DNA of 64,000 bases from FW021-bin31 sp964647485 (GTDB lineage: Bacteria > Bacteroidota > Bacteroidia > Chitinophagales > Chitinophagaceae). This document shows positions 1 to 7,612 of the stretch, piece after piece. Under the pieces are notes generated by a model. The model did no database searches. It was not told the origin of the DNA and saw only the letters and a program-made list of their open reading frames with translations. How positions within the stretch are numbered: position 1 is the first letter of the stretch; every line of letters begins with the position of its first letter. A program made the position numbers and the translations under genes. The DNA is taken from contig CAZYHV010000013.1 of the NCBI GenBank assembly GCA_964647485.1, forward strand, positions 38,204 through 102,203. Reading direction: 5' to 3'.

Positions 1-794
1 GCCTTTCTACGTTCTTCAGAATGAGGCTGATGCTTGTCGATACAATCCGTTGTTAATCCCAAAAATTCCAAAAGCGGACTATTCCATTCCTGGTCACGAC
101 GTGCCAAATAGTCATTGACCGTCACAATATGCACCCCTTCTCCTGTCAGCCCATTCAAATAAGCAGGGAGGGTAGACACCAGAGTCTTTCCTTCCCCTGT
201 AGCCATTTCTGCCACTTTCCCCTGATGTAAAATAACCCCTCCTATAAGCTGTACATCATAATGAAGCATATCCCAGGTAATTTCATTCCCTGCAGCCTCC
301 CAAGTATGATCATAAACCACTTGATCTTCCTGCCCTTCATTTCCTTCCTTAATATGAATATAGGAGTTATTTACCGCTAATCGTCGATCCAAATCCGTAG
401 CCGTGGCCTCCAATTTTTCATTTTCTTTGAATCGATGAGCCGTTTCTTTCATCACAGCAAAAGCCTCTGGAAGAATCTCCATCAATATATCTTCCAACTT
501 TTCGTCTCTCTTTTCTTTAATTTTATCTACCTCTTCATAGATTTCGTCTTTTCTAAAGATATCCATCCCGGCTTCTTCCGCTTCCTTCTCCTTAGATTTA
601 ATTTCCTCATCCAATTCTTTCAGGTAAGCATTTACCCTTTCTCGAAAATCCACCGTTTTTGCCCGCAATTCATCATTCGATATAGATTGAAATTGCTCAT
701 AATATTCATTTATTTCCCTTACTATGGGATTTACTTTTTTAATATCTTTTTCGGACTTACGTCCTCCTATTAATTTTCCTATAAAATCTAACAT
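1..794 (-). CDS. secA: Preprotein translocase subunit SecA, N-terminal part (runs off the window)
   Basis: SecA is the ATPase motor that pushes unfolded preproteins through SecYEG. The reverse strand stays open from the ATG at 794 to the window edge, giving about 264 N-terminal residues beginning MLDFIGKLIGG. The Walker A region MATGEGKTL starts near residue 197 and is followed by the NDYLARRD segment of the DEAD-type motor. The stretch around residues 120-170, with WEAAGNEITWDMLHYDVQL, is an insertion typical of Bacteroidota SecA. An AAGGA sequence lies just upstream of the ATG. The gene is divergent from fusA. Only about a quarter of the usual 1,100-residue protein is present because the window ends, so nothing can be said about its 3' end. 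Confidence 0.97.
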   Translation of the reverse strand, partial: MLDFIGKLIGGRKSEKDIKKVNPIVREINEYYEQFQSISNDELRAKTVDFRERVNAYLKELDEEIKSKEKEAEEAGMDIFRKDEIYEEVDKIKEKRDEKLEDILMEILPEAFAVMKETAHRFKENEKLEATATDLDRRLAVNNSYIHIKEGNEGQEDQVVYDHTWEAAGNEITWDMLHYDVQLIGGVILHQGKVAEMATGEGKTLVSTLPAYLNGLTGEGVHIVTVNDYLARRDQEWNSPLLEFLGLTTDCIDKHQPHSEERRK

Positions 795-1034
795 AAATTA
801 TCCTTCTACAAATAAAATCCTTTTCAACTATTTTTTAACCCTTTTAGTGGTGTATGTATTATAACAAAGACTATGCATTTTTAGTTTTCTGACAATTCGA
901 CACCTTCAAGCAAAGTTACTTATTTCTACCTAAGTTTCTTATAGTACCTCCCATTTAATAGAATATTAACAGGGGAAAAACAAAACAATTTTATTCAAAA
1001 AAATGATATGTTTTAGGTTTACTATAAAAAACAC

Positions 1035-1042
1035 TACCTTTG
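1035..1042 (+). promoter_or_regulatory. Bacteroidota -7 box for fusA
   Basis: TACCTTTG matches the TAnnTTTG -7 consensus and lies 35 bases before the fusA ATG. I see no good TTTG -33 element at the expected distance. Confidence 0.65.
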
Positions 1043-1077
1043 CAGCCCTAAAAAATAAAATTTAATTCTATAGAATT

Positions 1078-3222
1078 ATGGCCAATCTGAAATTTCAACG
1101 AAACTTTGGTATTGCCGCCCATATTGATGCCGGTAAAACCACTACAACAGAACGTATTTTATATTACACCGGCATCTCTCACAAGATAGGTGAGACACAT
1201 GATGGAGCCGCTGCAATGGACTGGATGAGTCAGGAAAAGGAAAGGGGAATTACAATTACATCAGCAGCAACAACCTGCTTTTGGAAATTTCCTACCCACC
1301 AGGGCGTACCCAGCGACAAAACAAAAGATTACAAATTAAACATTATCGACACCCCCGGACACGTTGACTTCACCATTGAAGTAGAACGTTCCATGCGAGT
1401 ATTAGACGGGCTGGTTGCTTTATTCTCTGCGGTAGATGGTGTTGAGCCTCAATCGGAAACAGTATGGCGTCAGGCTAATCGTTATAAAGTACCTCGTATT
1501 GGATTTGTGAATAAAATGGATCGTGTCGGTGCTGACTTCCTTATGGTCGTGAATCAAATTCATGACATGTTAGGAGCTAAAGCCATCCCGATGCAATTGC
1601 CTATTGGAGCGGAAGATAATTTCAAAGGGGTCGTTGATTTGATTACACAAGAAGCCATAATTTGGGACGAAGCATCTCAGGGAATGAAATATGAACAAAT
1701 AGACATTCCGGAAGAGATGAAAGACAATGTGGCGGAATGGAGAGAAAAACTAATTGAAGCGATAGCTGAATATGACGAAGCCTTGATGGAAAAATTCTTC
1801 GATGATCCTGAGTCTATCACAGAAGAAGAAATGTATAACGCAGTTCGGGAAGCTACATTAGATCTCAGCATTATCCCTATGTTCTGTGGTACCGCTTTCA
1901 AGAATAAAGGAGTACAAGCTATGCTGGACGGGGTTATTAGATATTTACCAAGTCCTATAGATATAGAAGCTATTGACGGTTATGAACCTAAATCTGAAAA
2001 AGAAGAACACCGGAAACCTAGCAAAGACGAACCTTTCTCTGCTCTTGCTTTTAAGATTATGACCGATCCTTTTGTAGGACGTCTGGCCTTTTTCCGCTGC
2101 TACTCCGGTCACTTAGATGCCGGCTCTTATGTTTTAAATACGCGTTCAGGAAAAAAAGAACGTATTAGCCGTATTTTGCAAATGCATGCCAATAAACAAA
2201 ATCCATTAGACTTTATCGAAGCTGGTGATATTGGTGCTGCTGTTGGATTTAAAGAAATCAAAACAGGAGATACCCTTTGTGATGATAAACATCCTATTGT
2301 TTTAGAATCTATGTTTATTCCTGACCCGGTGATTTCGATTGCTATTGAGCCAAAGACCAAAGGGGATATGGATAAAATGGGAATTGCTATTGCCAAACTT
2401 TTAGAAGAAGATCCAACGCTAACCGTAGAAACCAACGAAGATACCGGTCAGACTGTTTTAAGCGGTATGGGAGAGCTACATCTGGATATTATCATCGATC
2501 GAATGCGTCGGGAATTCAAAGTAGATATCAATAAAGGAGCTCCACAGGTAACATACAAAGAAGCATTAAAATCTACCATTGAACACAGAGAAATCCTCAA
2601 GAAACAAACCGGAGGTCGTGGTAAATTTGCTGATATCAAATTTGAAATAGGACCCGCTGATGAAGAATGGATAAATGAAAATGAAGGGAAAAACTTACAG
2701 TTCGTTAATGATATCTTTGGAGGAGCGATTCCAAAAGAATACATTCCGGCTGTAGAAAAAGGATTCCAACAAGCCTTAACCAATGGTCCCCTAGCAGGAT
2801 ATCCATTAGAAAATATGAAAATTCGCTTATTCGATGGAAGTTTCCACCCGGTCGATTCTGATGCCAATTCCTTTGAACTGGTAGCCAAAACTGCCTTCCG
2901 GGCTGCTGCTAAGAAAGCTAGTCCTGCGCTATTAGAACCTATCATGAAAGTGGAAGTGGTTACTCCGGAACAATATTTAGGAGATGTCAATGGTGATCTT
3001 AGCCGTCGTCGTGGACTCATGGAAGGAATGGATACGCGTAATAATGCACAAGTAATTAAAGCTAAAGTGCCGTTGAGTGAGATGTTCGGATATGTAACAG
3101 ACTTAAGATCTCTAAGCTCCGGACGAGCTACCTCAACCATGGAATTCTCTCATTATGCAGAAGCGCCCAAAGGAATTACCCAAGAGGTAATAAAACAAGC
3201 CAATGGCAGCGTAGAAGCTTAA
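1078..3222 (+). CDS. fusA: Elongation factor G
   Basis: EF-G is the GTPase that moves tRNA and mRNA through the ribosome after peptide transfer and helps recycle ribosomes. The 714 residues are full length. The GTPase motifs are visible: AHIDAGKT at about residues 14-21, the switch segment ERGITITSAAT, DTPGH, and NKMD. Domains II-V follow, with GMGELHLDI in domain III/IV and the conserved C-terminal region around YVTDLRSLSSGRA. The start directly precedes the family N-terminus and follows a -7 box by 35 bases. In many bacteria fusA sits in the rpsL-rpsG-fusA operon, but here it stands alone between secA and a methyltransferase and has its own terminator. It could be the only EF-G or a second copy. 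Confidence 0.97.
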   Translation: MANLKFQRNFGIAAHIDAGKTTTTERILYYTGISHKIGETHDGAAAMDWMSQEKERGITITSAATTCFWKFPTHQGVPSDKTKDYKLNIIDTPGHVDFTIEVERSMRVLDGLVALFSAVDGVEPQSETVWRQANRYKVPRIGFVNKMDRVGADFLMVVNQIHDMLGAKAIPMQLPIGAEDNFKGVVDLITQEAIIWDEASQGMKYEQIDIPEEMKDNVAEWREKLIEAIAEYDEALMEKFFDDPESITEEEMYNAVREATLDLSIIPMFCGTAFKNKGVQAMLDGVIRYLPSPIDIEAIDGYEPKSEKEEHRKPSKDEPFSALAFKIMTDPFVGRLAFFRCYSGHLDAGSYVLNTRSGKKERISRILQMHANKQNPLDFIEAGDIGAAVGFKEIKTGDTLCDDKHPIVLESMFIPDPVISIAIEPKTKGDMDKMGIAIAKLLEEDPTLTVETNEDTGQTVLSGMGELHLDIIIDRMRREFKVDINKGAPQVTYKEALKSTIEHREILKKQTGGRGKFADIKFEIGPADEEWINENEGKNLQFVNDIFGGAIPKEYIPAVEKGFQQALTNGPLAGYPLENMKIRLFDGSFHPVDSDANSFELVAKTAFRAAAKKASPALLEPIMKVEVVTPEQYLGDVNGDLSRRRGLMEGMDTRNNAQVIKAKVPLSEMFGYVTDLRSLSSGRATSTMEFSHYAEAPKGITQEVIKQANGSVEA

Positions 3223-3246
3223 TGTTGTGATATTGAACACACCTAA

Positions 3247-3280
3247 AAAGACAGATGGGGCTATTCCTATCTGTCTTTTT
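3247..3280 (+). terminator. Rho-independent terminator of fusA
   Basis: A perfect 10-bp stem (AAAGACAGAT with ATCTGTCTTT) has a 12-base loop and is followed by a T run. It begins 25 bases after the fusA stop. Confidence 0.85.
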
Positions 3281-3292
3281 CATTTTACTTTG

Positions 3293-3300
3293 TATCTTTG
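3293..3300 (+). promoter_or_regulatory. -7 box for the methyltransferase gene
   Basis: TATCTTTG lies just after the fusA terminator and 29 bases before the ATG at 3330. It helps exclude the longer reading frame that would start upstream inside the terminator. Confidence 0.65.
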
Positions 3301-3329
3301 AAAGACATCCAATCACCTCACACCACCTT

Positions 3330-4115
3330 ATGTATAAGTTTCATAAAGACAAGAAGGGATATTTTAATATGCAAACGGCAAATGCAAATGCATATGTCAT
3401 CCCCTTTATAGAGGAAAAGTTTACTATTCACCCGGGAATGCGCGTTTTAGAAATTGGATGCGGAGAAGGAGGTGTCCTTAAAGCTTTTATTAACAAAGGA
3501 TGTACAGGTGTAGGAGTAGAGTTAAATAAGAAGAGAGTGAAAAATGCCTGCCTCTTTATGAAAGATCTTATTGAAGACGGGAAAATAAAAATCATCTCAA
3601 AGGATATATACAATGTAAACATCGAAAATGATTTTGACGGAGTCTTCGATATCATTATCTTAAAAGACGTTATCGAACACATCCATAATCAAGAAAAATT
3701 AATCGATTGGATGAAGTCTTTTTTGACTCCAAATGGGATTATCTTTTTCGGGTTTCCACCATGGTATATGCCTTTTGGTGGTCACCAGCAAATGTGCCAC
3801 TCTTCCCTAAAAAAAGTACCCTTTATTCACTTGCTCCCCCGTTCGTGGTATCAAAAACTATTGGAAAAAAAGAATGAAAATGCAGCTTTCTTCCTGGAAA
3901 TTGTAGATACTCAACTCTCCATTGAGCGTTTCGAACATATTTGTAAAGACTTAAATTACCGGATCCAAAACAAACGTCATTATTTCATTAATCCCATTTA
4001 TAAATGGAAGTTTGGTCTTAAACCAAGAAAACAACTGGGGATCATCACTAAAATTCCATATTTGAGGAATTTTATAACGACCTGTGTTTATTATACTATT
4101 CAAAAAAAGAGATAA
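3330..4115 (+). CDS. Class I SAM-dependent methyltransferase
   Basis: This is a predicted SAM-dependent methyltransferase of 261 residues with unknown substrate. Motif I, VLEIGCGEGG, lies at about residues 39-48, and an acidic residue follows at the end of strand 2 (GVGVELN). Motif IV is DIIILKDVIEHI and a post-motif strand IIFFGFPPWYMP follows, so the core is a Methyltransf_11/23-type Rossmann fold. The C-terminal 90 residues are basic and aromatic-rich and I do not recognise them. An in-frame ATG 75 bases upstream exists, but that extension would be encoded by the fusA terminator and lie before the -7 box, so I prefer 3330. The gene appears monocistronic. Confidence 0.85.
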   Translation: MYKFHKDKKGYFNMQTANANAYVIPFIEEKFTIHPGMRVLEIGCGEGGVLKAFINKGCTGVGVELNKKRVKNACLFMKDLIEDGKIKIISKDIYNVNIENDFDGVFDIIILKDVIEHIHNQEKLIDWMKSFLTPNGIIFFGFPPWYMPFGGHQQMCHSSLKKVPFIHLLPRSWYQKLLEKKNENAAFFLEIVDTQLSIERFEHICKDLNYRIQNKRHYFINPIYKWKFGLKPRKQLGIITKIPYLRNFITTCVYYTIQKKR

Positions 4116-4150
4116 AAAAGTCGAAGTCTATTCAAAAAATAAACTTCGAC
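4113..4150 (-). terminator. Terminator of the DUF4168 gene
   Basis: Read on the minus strand, GTCGAAGT pairs with ACTTCGAC around an A/T-rich loop and is followed by a run of six T. It lies 35 bases beyond the stop of the minus-strand gene. On the plus strand there is no T run. Confidence 0.75.
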
Positions 4151-4184
4151 ATCTATAAAGTTTGCTTTAAACTGTAAACCCTTC

Positions 4185-4742
4185 TTATTTCTGTTGTGGA
4201 CTTGGGCTCTGTTGTTGTGAACTTGGGCTCTGCGCAGCCATCATCTTTTGGAAACGCTGTTGTAAATCATTATTAGACTGGATAGCAGAAGCTATTTCCT
4301 GGAATCTTTTGATTGTTAGCCCATTAGAAGTAACCACATTCTGAATTTCTTTCTGAAGTTTTGGTTGAAGTTCGTTTAAGTCTTTGGTTACTTTCTCAAA
4401 GGATTTCTTTTCATCCTTTTTCATATCTACATCTTGTCCCTGCATTTTGGCTTTCTGTATTTCATTAAAACGATCCAATTTCATCCCGTCTTTCTGAATA
4501 ACATCTACCATTTGCTTTTGAGCCTTCTGGTTTTGCTGTTGTACTTTCGGATAAACAGCTGCAAATTTCTGCAAATCATCATCAGAAACCTTCGCTGCTT
4601 GCTGTTGTCCTTGATTTAATTGTGGAGTTTGTTGTTGTTCTGGTTGTTGTTGGTCACTATTGTCCTGTGCATTAACCAATACGGTAGTAGCAGCCAGACA
4701 TAAAGTCAAAACCATTCCTGTTACTTTTTTCCATCTAGTCAT
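4185..4742 (-). CDS. Secreted DUF4168 family protein
   Basis: This is a 185-residue exported protein of unknown function. It begins with a clear signal peptide (basic MTRWKK, hydrophobic core, cleavage after VNAQ). A glutamine-rich linker follows. Then comes a helical DUF4168-type region, in which the pattern 'LQKFAAVYPKVQ ... NEIQKAKM' recurs as 'LKRFQEIASAIQSN'. The C-terminus is a low-complexity S/P/Q tail with a repeated QSPS unit. The start chosen is the ATG at 4742, which has AAAGGAG six bases upstream. A longer frame begins at the predicted transcription start and is unlikely. The gene looks monocistronic, with a -7 box at 4781-4788 and its own terminator. Confidence 0.85.
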   Translation of the reverse strand: MTRWKKVTGMVLTLCLAATTVLVNAQDNSDQQQPEQQQTPQLNQGQQQAAKVSDDDLQKFAAVYPKVQQQNQKAQKQMVDVIQKDGMKLDRFNEIQKAKMQGQDVDMKKDEKKSFEKVTKDLNELQPKLQKEIQNVVTSNGLTIKRFQEIASAIQSNNDLQQRFQKMMAAQSPSSQQQSPSPQQK

Positions 4743-4780
4743 AAAGTTCTCCTTTCTTTTAAGTTTTAAAATCATTTGAG

Positions 4781-4788
4781 CAAACTTA
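4781..4788 (-). promoter_or_regulatory. -7 box for the DUF4168 gene
   Basis: On the minus strand the sequence is TAAGTTTG, 38 bases before the ATG at 4742. The predicted transcript would start near 4776 and carry the AAAGGAG ribosome site. Confidence 0.5.
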
Positions 4789-4901
4789 TACAGAAACTAT
4801 TCCAAAAAAAATATTCAAGCCAATTTTTAACAGGTTTTAACAAAACCAGTTACACTCCCATGTTTTGATAGTAAATCATTACGACCTTAAAAGTACAAAT
4901 A

Positions 4902-4932
4902 AAAAAAGTTCACACCATGTGTGAACTTTTTA
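4902..4932 (-). terminator. Terminator after tRNA-Pro
   Basis: A near-perfect palindrome, AAAAGTTCACAC-CAT-GTGTGAACTTTT, is flanked by A and T runs on both sides. It lies directly downstream of the minus-strand tRNA-Pro and could work in both directions. Confidence 0.75.
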
Positions 4933-4937
4933 TTTCG

Positions 4938-5011
4938 TCGGGAAGACAGGATTCGAACCTGCGACCACCTGGTCCCAAACCAGGTGCGCTACCGGACTGC
5001 GCTACTTCCCG
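4938..5011 (-). tRNA. tRNA-Pro (anticodon TGG)
   Basis: The 74-base cloverleaf reads CGGGAAG at the 5' acceptor arm and CTTCCCG plus discriminator A at the 3' end. The D arm is GCGC...GCGC, the anticodon stem ACCTGG/CCAGGT encloses loop TTTGGGA (anticodon TGG), and the T arm carries GGTTCGAATCC. The CCA end is not encoded. Confidence 0.97.
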
Positions 5012-5059
5012 AGCAACTACGCTAAAAATTCGTTGACTAATAAAAGAGCAAAACAACGA

Positions 5060-5318
5060 TTAATATCTCAAATCAACTTCTAATATACGCTTCTTCAAAA
5101 CAGCTTTTCCTGAACCTGTTTTAAAATACTTTTCTAAAGAACGTGCTTTTGCCTCATTTTTTACAGCTATATATGTTTCCAATTCCAAGGGGGCATAAGG
5201 TTTGGTAGATTGATTTTCTCCAGCATTATGTTCTGAAAGTCGTTTTTCCAAGTTATTCATCAAACCTATAATAAGTAAAAGATTTGTTCTTACTTTTCAA
5301 AATATAAACATACCACAT
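5060..5318 (-). pseudogene. Frameshifted GIY-YIG nuclease superfamily gene
   Basis: Small GIY-YIG proteins of this type are single-domain nucleases of about 80-90 residues, often next to tRNA genes in Bacteroidota. Here the N-terminal half reads from an ATG at 5318: MWYVYILKSKNKSFTYY, carrying the 'GIY' strand. The frame then breaks at TATTATAGGT. A second frame continues as IGLMNNLEKRLSEHNAG, the 'YIG' strand and following helix, and runs to the stop at 5060 with the conserved KTGSGKAVLKKR end. Joining the frames needs two extra bases, as if AT were lost from a TATTATATAGGT run. The joined protein would be about 86 residues. It may be a true pseudogene, a sequencing slip, or a frameshift corrected in translation. 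Neither half alone holds both motifs. Confidence 0.8.
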
Positions 5319-5466
5319 ACTGTATATCTTTTCAACCCTTTAACTCTTCCCTATTCTCTTCCCTATCATCTATAATAAATGGATAATTCCACCTATAAAC
5401 GAAAGCAAATTTGCATGAGCAAAACACAAAGGAGCTGCCTAACAAAATCTTACGCCAGAAAATCTA

Positions 5467-5531
5467 CCTGCCAACCAAAATTTTAATTCTTAGCCTTTGA
5501 CCTGCCAACCGAAGCTTTAGCGTAGGTTGGC
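5467..5531. repeat. Two imperfect copies of a CCTGCCAACC repeat, the second a hairpin
   Basis: CCTGCCAACC occurs at 5467-5476 and 5501-5510, each followed by a related A/T-rich 'AA..TTTA' stretch. The second copy forms a hairpin, with GCCAACC at 5504-5510 pairing with GGTTGGC at 5525-5531 and an inner GCT-TT-AGC. It touches the 3' end of tRNA-Ser. There is no T run, so it is not a classic terminator. It resembles dispersed intergenic hairpin repeats. Confidence 0.6.
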
Positions 5532-5617
5532 GGTGAGAGAGGGATTCGAACCCTCGATACAGTTGCCCGTATAACACCTTAGCAGGGTGCCGCTTTCGAC
5601 CACTCAGCCACCTCACC
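5531..5617 (-). tRNA. tRNA-Ser (anticodon GCT)
   Basis: This is an 87-base tRNA with the long variable arm of serine tRNAs. Acceptor arm GGTGAGG pairs with the 3' TCTCACC (last pair G-T), with discriminator G. The anticodon stem GCACC/GGTGT encloses CTGCTAA (anticodon GCT), and the T arm has GGTTCGAATCC. CCA is not encoded. Confidence 0.96.
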
Positions 5618-5695
5618 AATTATATTGTTTAAGAACTTTCTGTGCTGTATATACAGCGAGCGGCAAAGCTAACTCATTTTTTTAAAACCAAAAAG

Positions 5696-7138
5696 CTAAA
5701 TACTAGCTATTTGTAATTGTTGTTGCAAATTAAGTACCCCGTCTTTGAATTTGTCATCAGTATCCATCAAATTACGAACGGTCTGGCAAGAATGAATTAC
5801 TGTAGTGTGGTCTCTTCCTCCAAAATGGTTACCAATCGTTTTTAATGAATTTTTGGTAAACATTTTCGCTAAATACATACTGACCTGTCTCGCCTGGACA
5901 ATTTCACGCTTTCTGGTTTTTGCCAACAGTTTTTCAGAGGAAACATTATAATATTCAGATACCAATTGTTGAATAACTCCGATGGTCAATTCTTTTGAAG
6001 AATGCTCGATAAAGGACTGTAACACCTTCTTTGCTAACTCAATATCAATTTCTTTCCTGTTTAAAGAAGATTGTGCCAACAAAGAGATTAGCGCTCCTTC
6101 TAATTCACGGACATTGGTTTTGATGTTGTAAGCTACAAATTTCAAAACATCTTCTGTAATATCCATCCCATCTGCCTTTTGTTTCAGATCAAGAATCTCC
6201 ATTCGTGTCTCATAATCAGGAAGCTGGAGATCAGCACTTAATCCCCATCTAAAACGACTTAATAATCGCTGTTGTACCCCTTCCAATTCTTTAGGTGATT
6301 TATCTGAGGTAAGGATAAGTTGTTTTCCTGATTGATGCAAATGGTTAAATATTGTGAAAAAGGCCTCCTGGGTTTTGGCAGCTTTCGCAAAAAACTGAAT
6401 ATCATCAATAATAAGAACATCAATCAATTGATAAAAATGAATAAAGTCATTAATCTCATGTTTTCTTGCACTATCAATAAATTGATTAATAAATTTTTCC
6501 GTACTTACATAAAGCACCGATTTATTGGGAAAATGCTTTTTGGTTTCATTGCCAATTGCTTGGGCTAGATGAGTCTTTCCAAGACCGACTCCTCCATAAA
6601 TCACTAAAGGATTAAAAGAAGTTGCTCCCGGTTTGGTCGCTACCGTCTTACCGGCTCTTCTTGCGACCCGATTACATTCTCCTTCAATAAAGGTATCAAA
6701 AATATAATTTGGATTTAATTGAGAATCTATCTGAACTCGTTTTAATCCGGGAATAACAAAGGGGTTTTTTACCGAAGGGGTATTGCTACCTACCGGCAAG
6801 GGCAAATCCATTTGATTCTCGGCTCTTGGCCGGTGATATCCTGTAGGCATATTGACTGTTACCGGTTTAGATTGATTAGAATTGCTGTCCATTACAATCC
6901 GATATTCCAAGTGAGCACCCTTTCCCAATTCTCTCTTTAAAGCTTTTCCGATTAAGCCAACGTAATGTTCTTCCAAATATTCATAAAAAAATTGGCTGGG
7001 AACCTGAATAGTCAGAACATTCTCTTTCAATTTAACCGGCTTTATAGGCTCAAACCACGTCTTGAAAGGCTGCCAATCAATAATATCCTTAATGATGGTT
7101 AGACACCTTTCCCAAACCTGTACATAATTCTCGGTCAT
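5696..7138 (-). CDS. dnaA: Chromosomal replication initiator protein DnaA
   Basis: DnaA binds DnaA boxes and opens the replication origin. The 480 residues are full length. Domain I is at about 1-85 (VWERCLTIIKDIIDWQPFKTW) and a flexible linker runs at about 86-140. The AAA+ ATPase has Walker A GGVGLGKTH at 182-190 and Walker B VLIIDDIQF with Asp245-Asp246. The C-terminal helix-turn-helix carries the DnaA signature GGRDHTTVIHS. The ATG at 7138 gives the standard N-terminus. The gene is divergent from the DUF3127 gene across a 470-base A/T-rich gap. A palindrome with a near DnaA box lies about 90 bases upstream and may serve autoregulation. No dnaN or gyrB is adjacent. Confidence 0.98.
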   Translation of the reverse strand: MTENYVQVWERCLTIIKDIIDWQPFKTWFEPIKPVKLKENVLTIQVPSQFFYEYLEEHYVGLIGKALKRELGKGAHLEYRIVMDSNSNQSKPVTVNMPTGYHRPRAENQMDLPLPVGSNTPSVKNPFVIPGLKRVQIDSQLNPNYIFDTFIEGECNRVARRAGKTVATKPGATSFNPLVIYGGVGLGKTHLAQAIGNETKKHFPNKSVLYVSTEKFINQFIDSARKHEINDFIHFYQLIDVLIIDDIQFFAKAAKTQEAFFTIFNHLHQSGKQLILTSDKSPKELEGVQQRLLSRFRWGLSADLQLPDYETRMEILDLKQKADGMDITEDVLKFVAYNIKTNVRELEGALISLLAQSSLNRKEIDIELAKKVLQSFIEHSSKELTIGVIQQLVSEYYNVSSEKLLAKTRKREIVQARQVSMYLAKMFTKNSLKTIGNHFGGRDHTTVIHSCQTVRNLMDTDDKFKDGVLNLQQQLQIASI

Positions 7139-7225
7139 TTATTGCGCGGTTTAAAATCTTACTTTTATTTCTATTCAAAATATAGAATAGAAAGCAAATA
7201 AATTCAATAATTTTTTTCCTGATAA

Positions 7226-7242
7226 TTGTGAATATTTCACAA
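7226..7242. promoter_or_regulatory. 17-base palindrome upstream of dnaA
   Basis: TTGTGAA-TAT-TTCACAA has perfect 7-base arms and lies 88 bases upstream of the dnaA ATG. The minus strand contains ATATTCACA, eight of nine matches to the DnaA box TTATNCACA. The arms also resemble a CRP-type TGTGA/TCACA site with a spacer one base short. Its role as an operator is inferred. Confidence 0.4.
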
Positions 7243-7573
7243 CCAATTAAGAGCGAAAGTCTGAATAATTTTCCAGAAAAAAAAATAAAAAAAATCATTT
7301 TTTTTTCTGCGAAAAATCCCTTATTTTTAATGTGTTTTTTAAAACAAAACCTCCAAAACGCTTATTATATAAAGATTACAGCCATTTTACCTGTTCCTCA
7401 TAGAAAATAAAACAATTTATTTATATATGTGATAATTAAATAATATCCCTTTATTTTGACTTCCTAACATTATGCCATTTCAGATTTAAAATAAGACGAC
7501 TTTTGTATTGAATTGGCTCACAATACTTTCAATTTATTTTCAAATAAAACTTTATATTTAGGAGTGCAATTTA

Positions 7574-7581
7574 TACCTTTG
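7574..7581 (+). promoter_or_regulatory. -7 box for the DUF3127 gene
   Basis: TACCTTTG matches the TAnnTTTG consensus. It predicts a transcription start near 7586, which favours the ATG at 7613 over the one at 7595. Confidence 0.6.
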
Positions 7582-7612
7582 AAACCGAATTCAAATGAAA
7601 AAAAATTTAGAA

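Larger units (their letters stand above)
7139..7612. other. A/T-rich gap between dnaA and the DUF3127 gene
   Basis: This 474-base region is very A/T-rich, with A and T runs at about 7275-7345. It holds the divergent promoters, a 17-base palindrome at 7226-7242, an inverted repeat CTATTC...GAATAG at 7171-7190, and a -7 box at 7574-7581. I found no cluster of TTATNCACA boxes, so it cannot be called an origin. No credible gene lies in it. Confidence 0.6.

Noticed and set aside
435..773. Open frame opposite secA
   Set aside because: The reading is low-complexity and Phe-rich, as expected from the complement of Lys- and Glu-rich coding sequence, and the opposite strand encodes SecA.
2448..3140. 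Long open frame (230 codons) opposite fusA
   Set aside because: It is the antisense shadow of a conserved gene, has no recognisable domain and no promoter, and fusA clearly owns the region.
3255..3329. N-terminal extension of the methyltransferase
   Set aside because: It would be coded by the fusA terminator and lies mostly upstream of the -7 box at 3293-3300.
7139..7594. Replication origin next to dnaA
   Set aside because: The gap is A/T-rich, but I found only one near-match to a DnaA box and no cluster, and dnaN, gyrB or other origin markers are absent.
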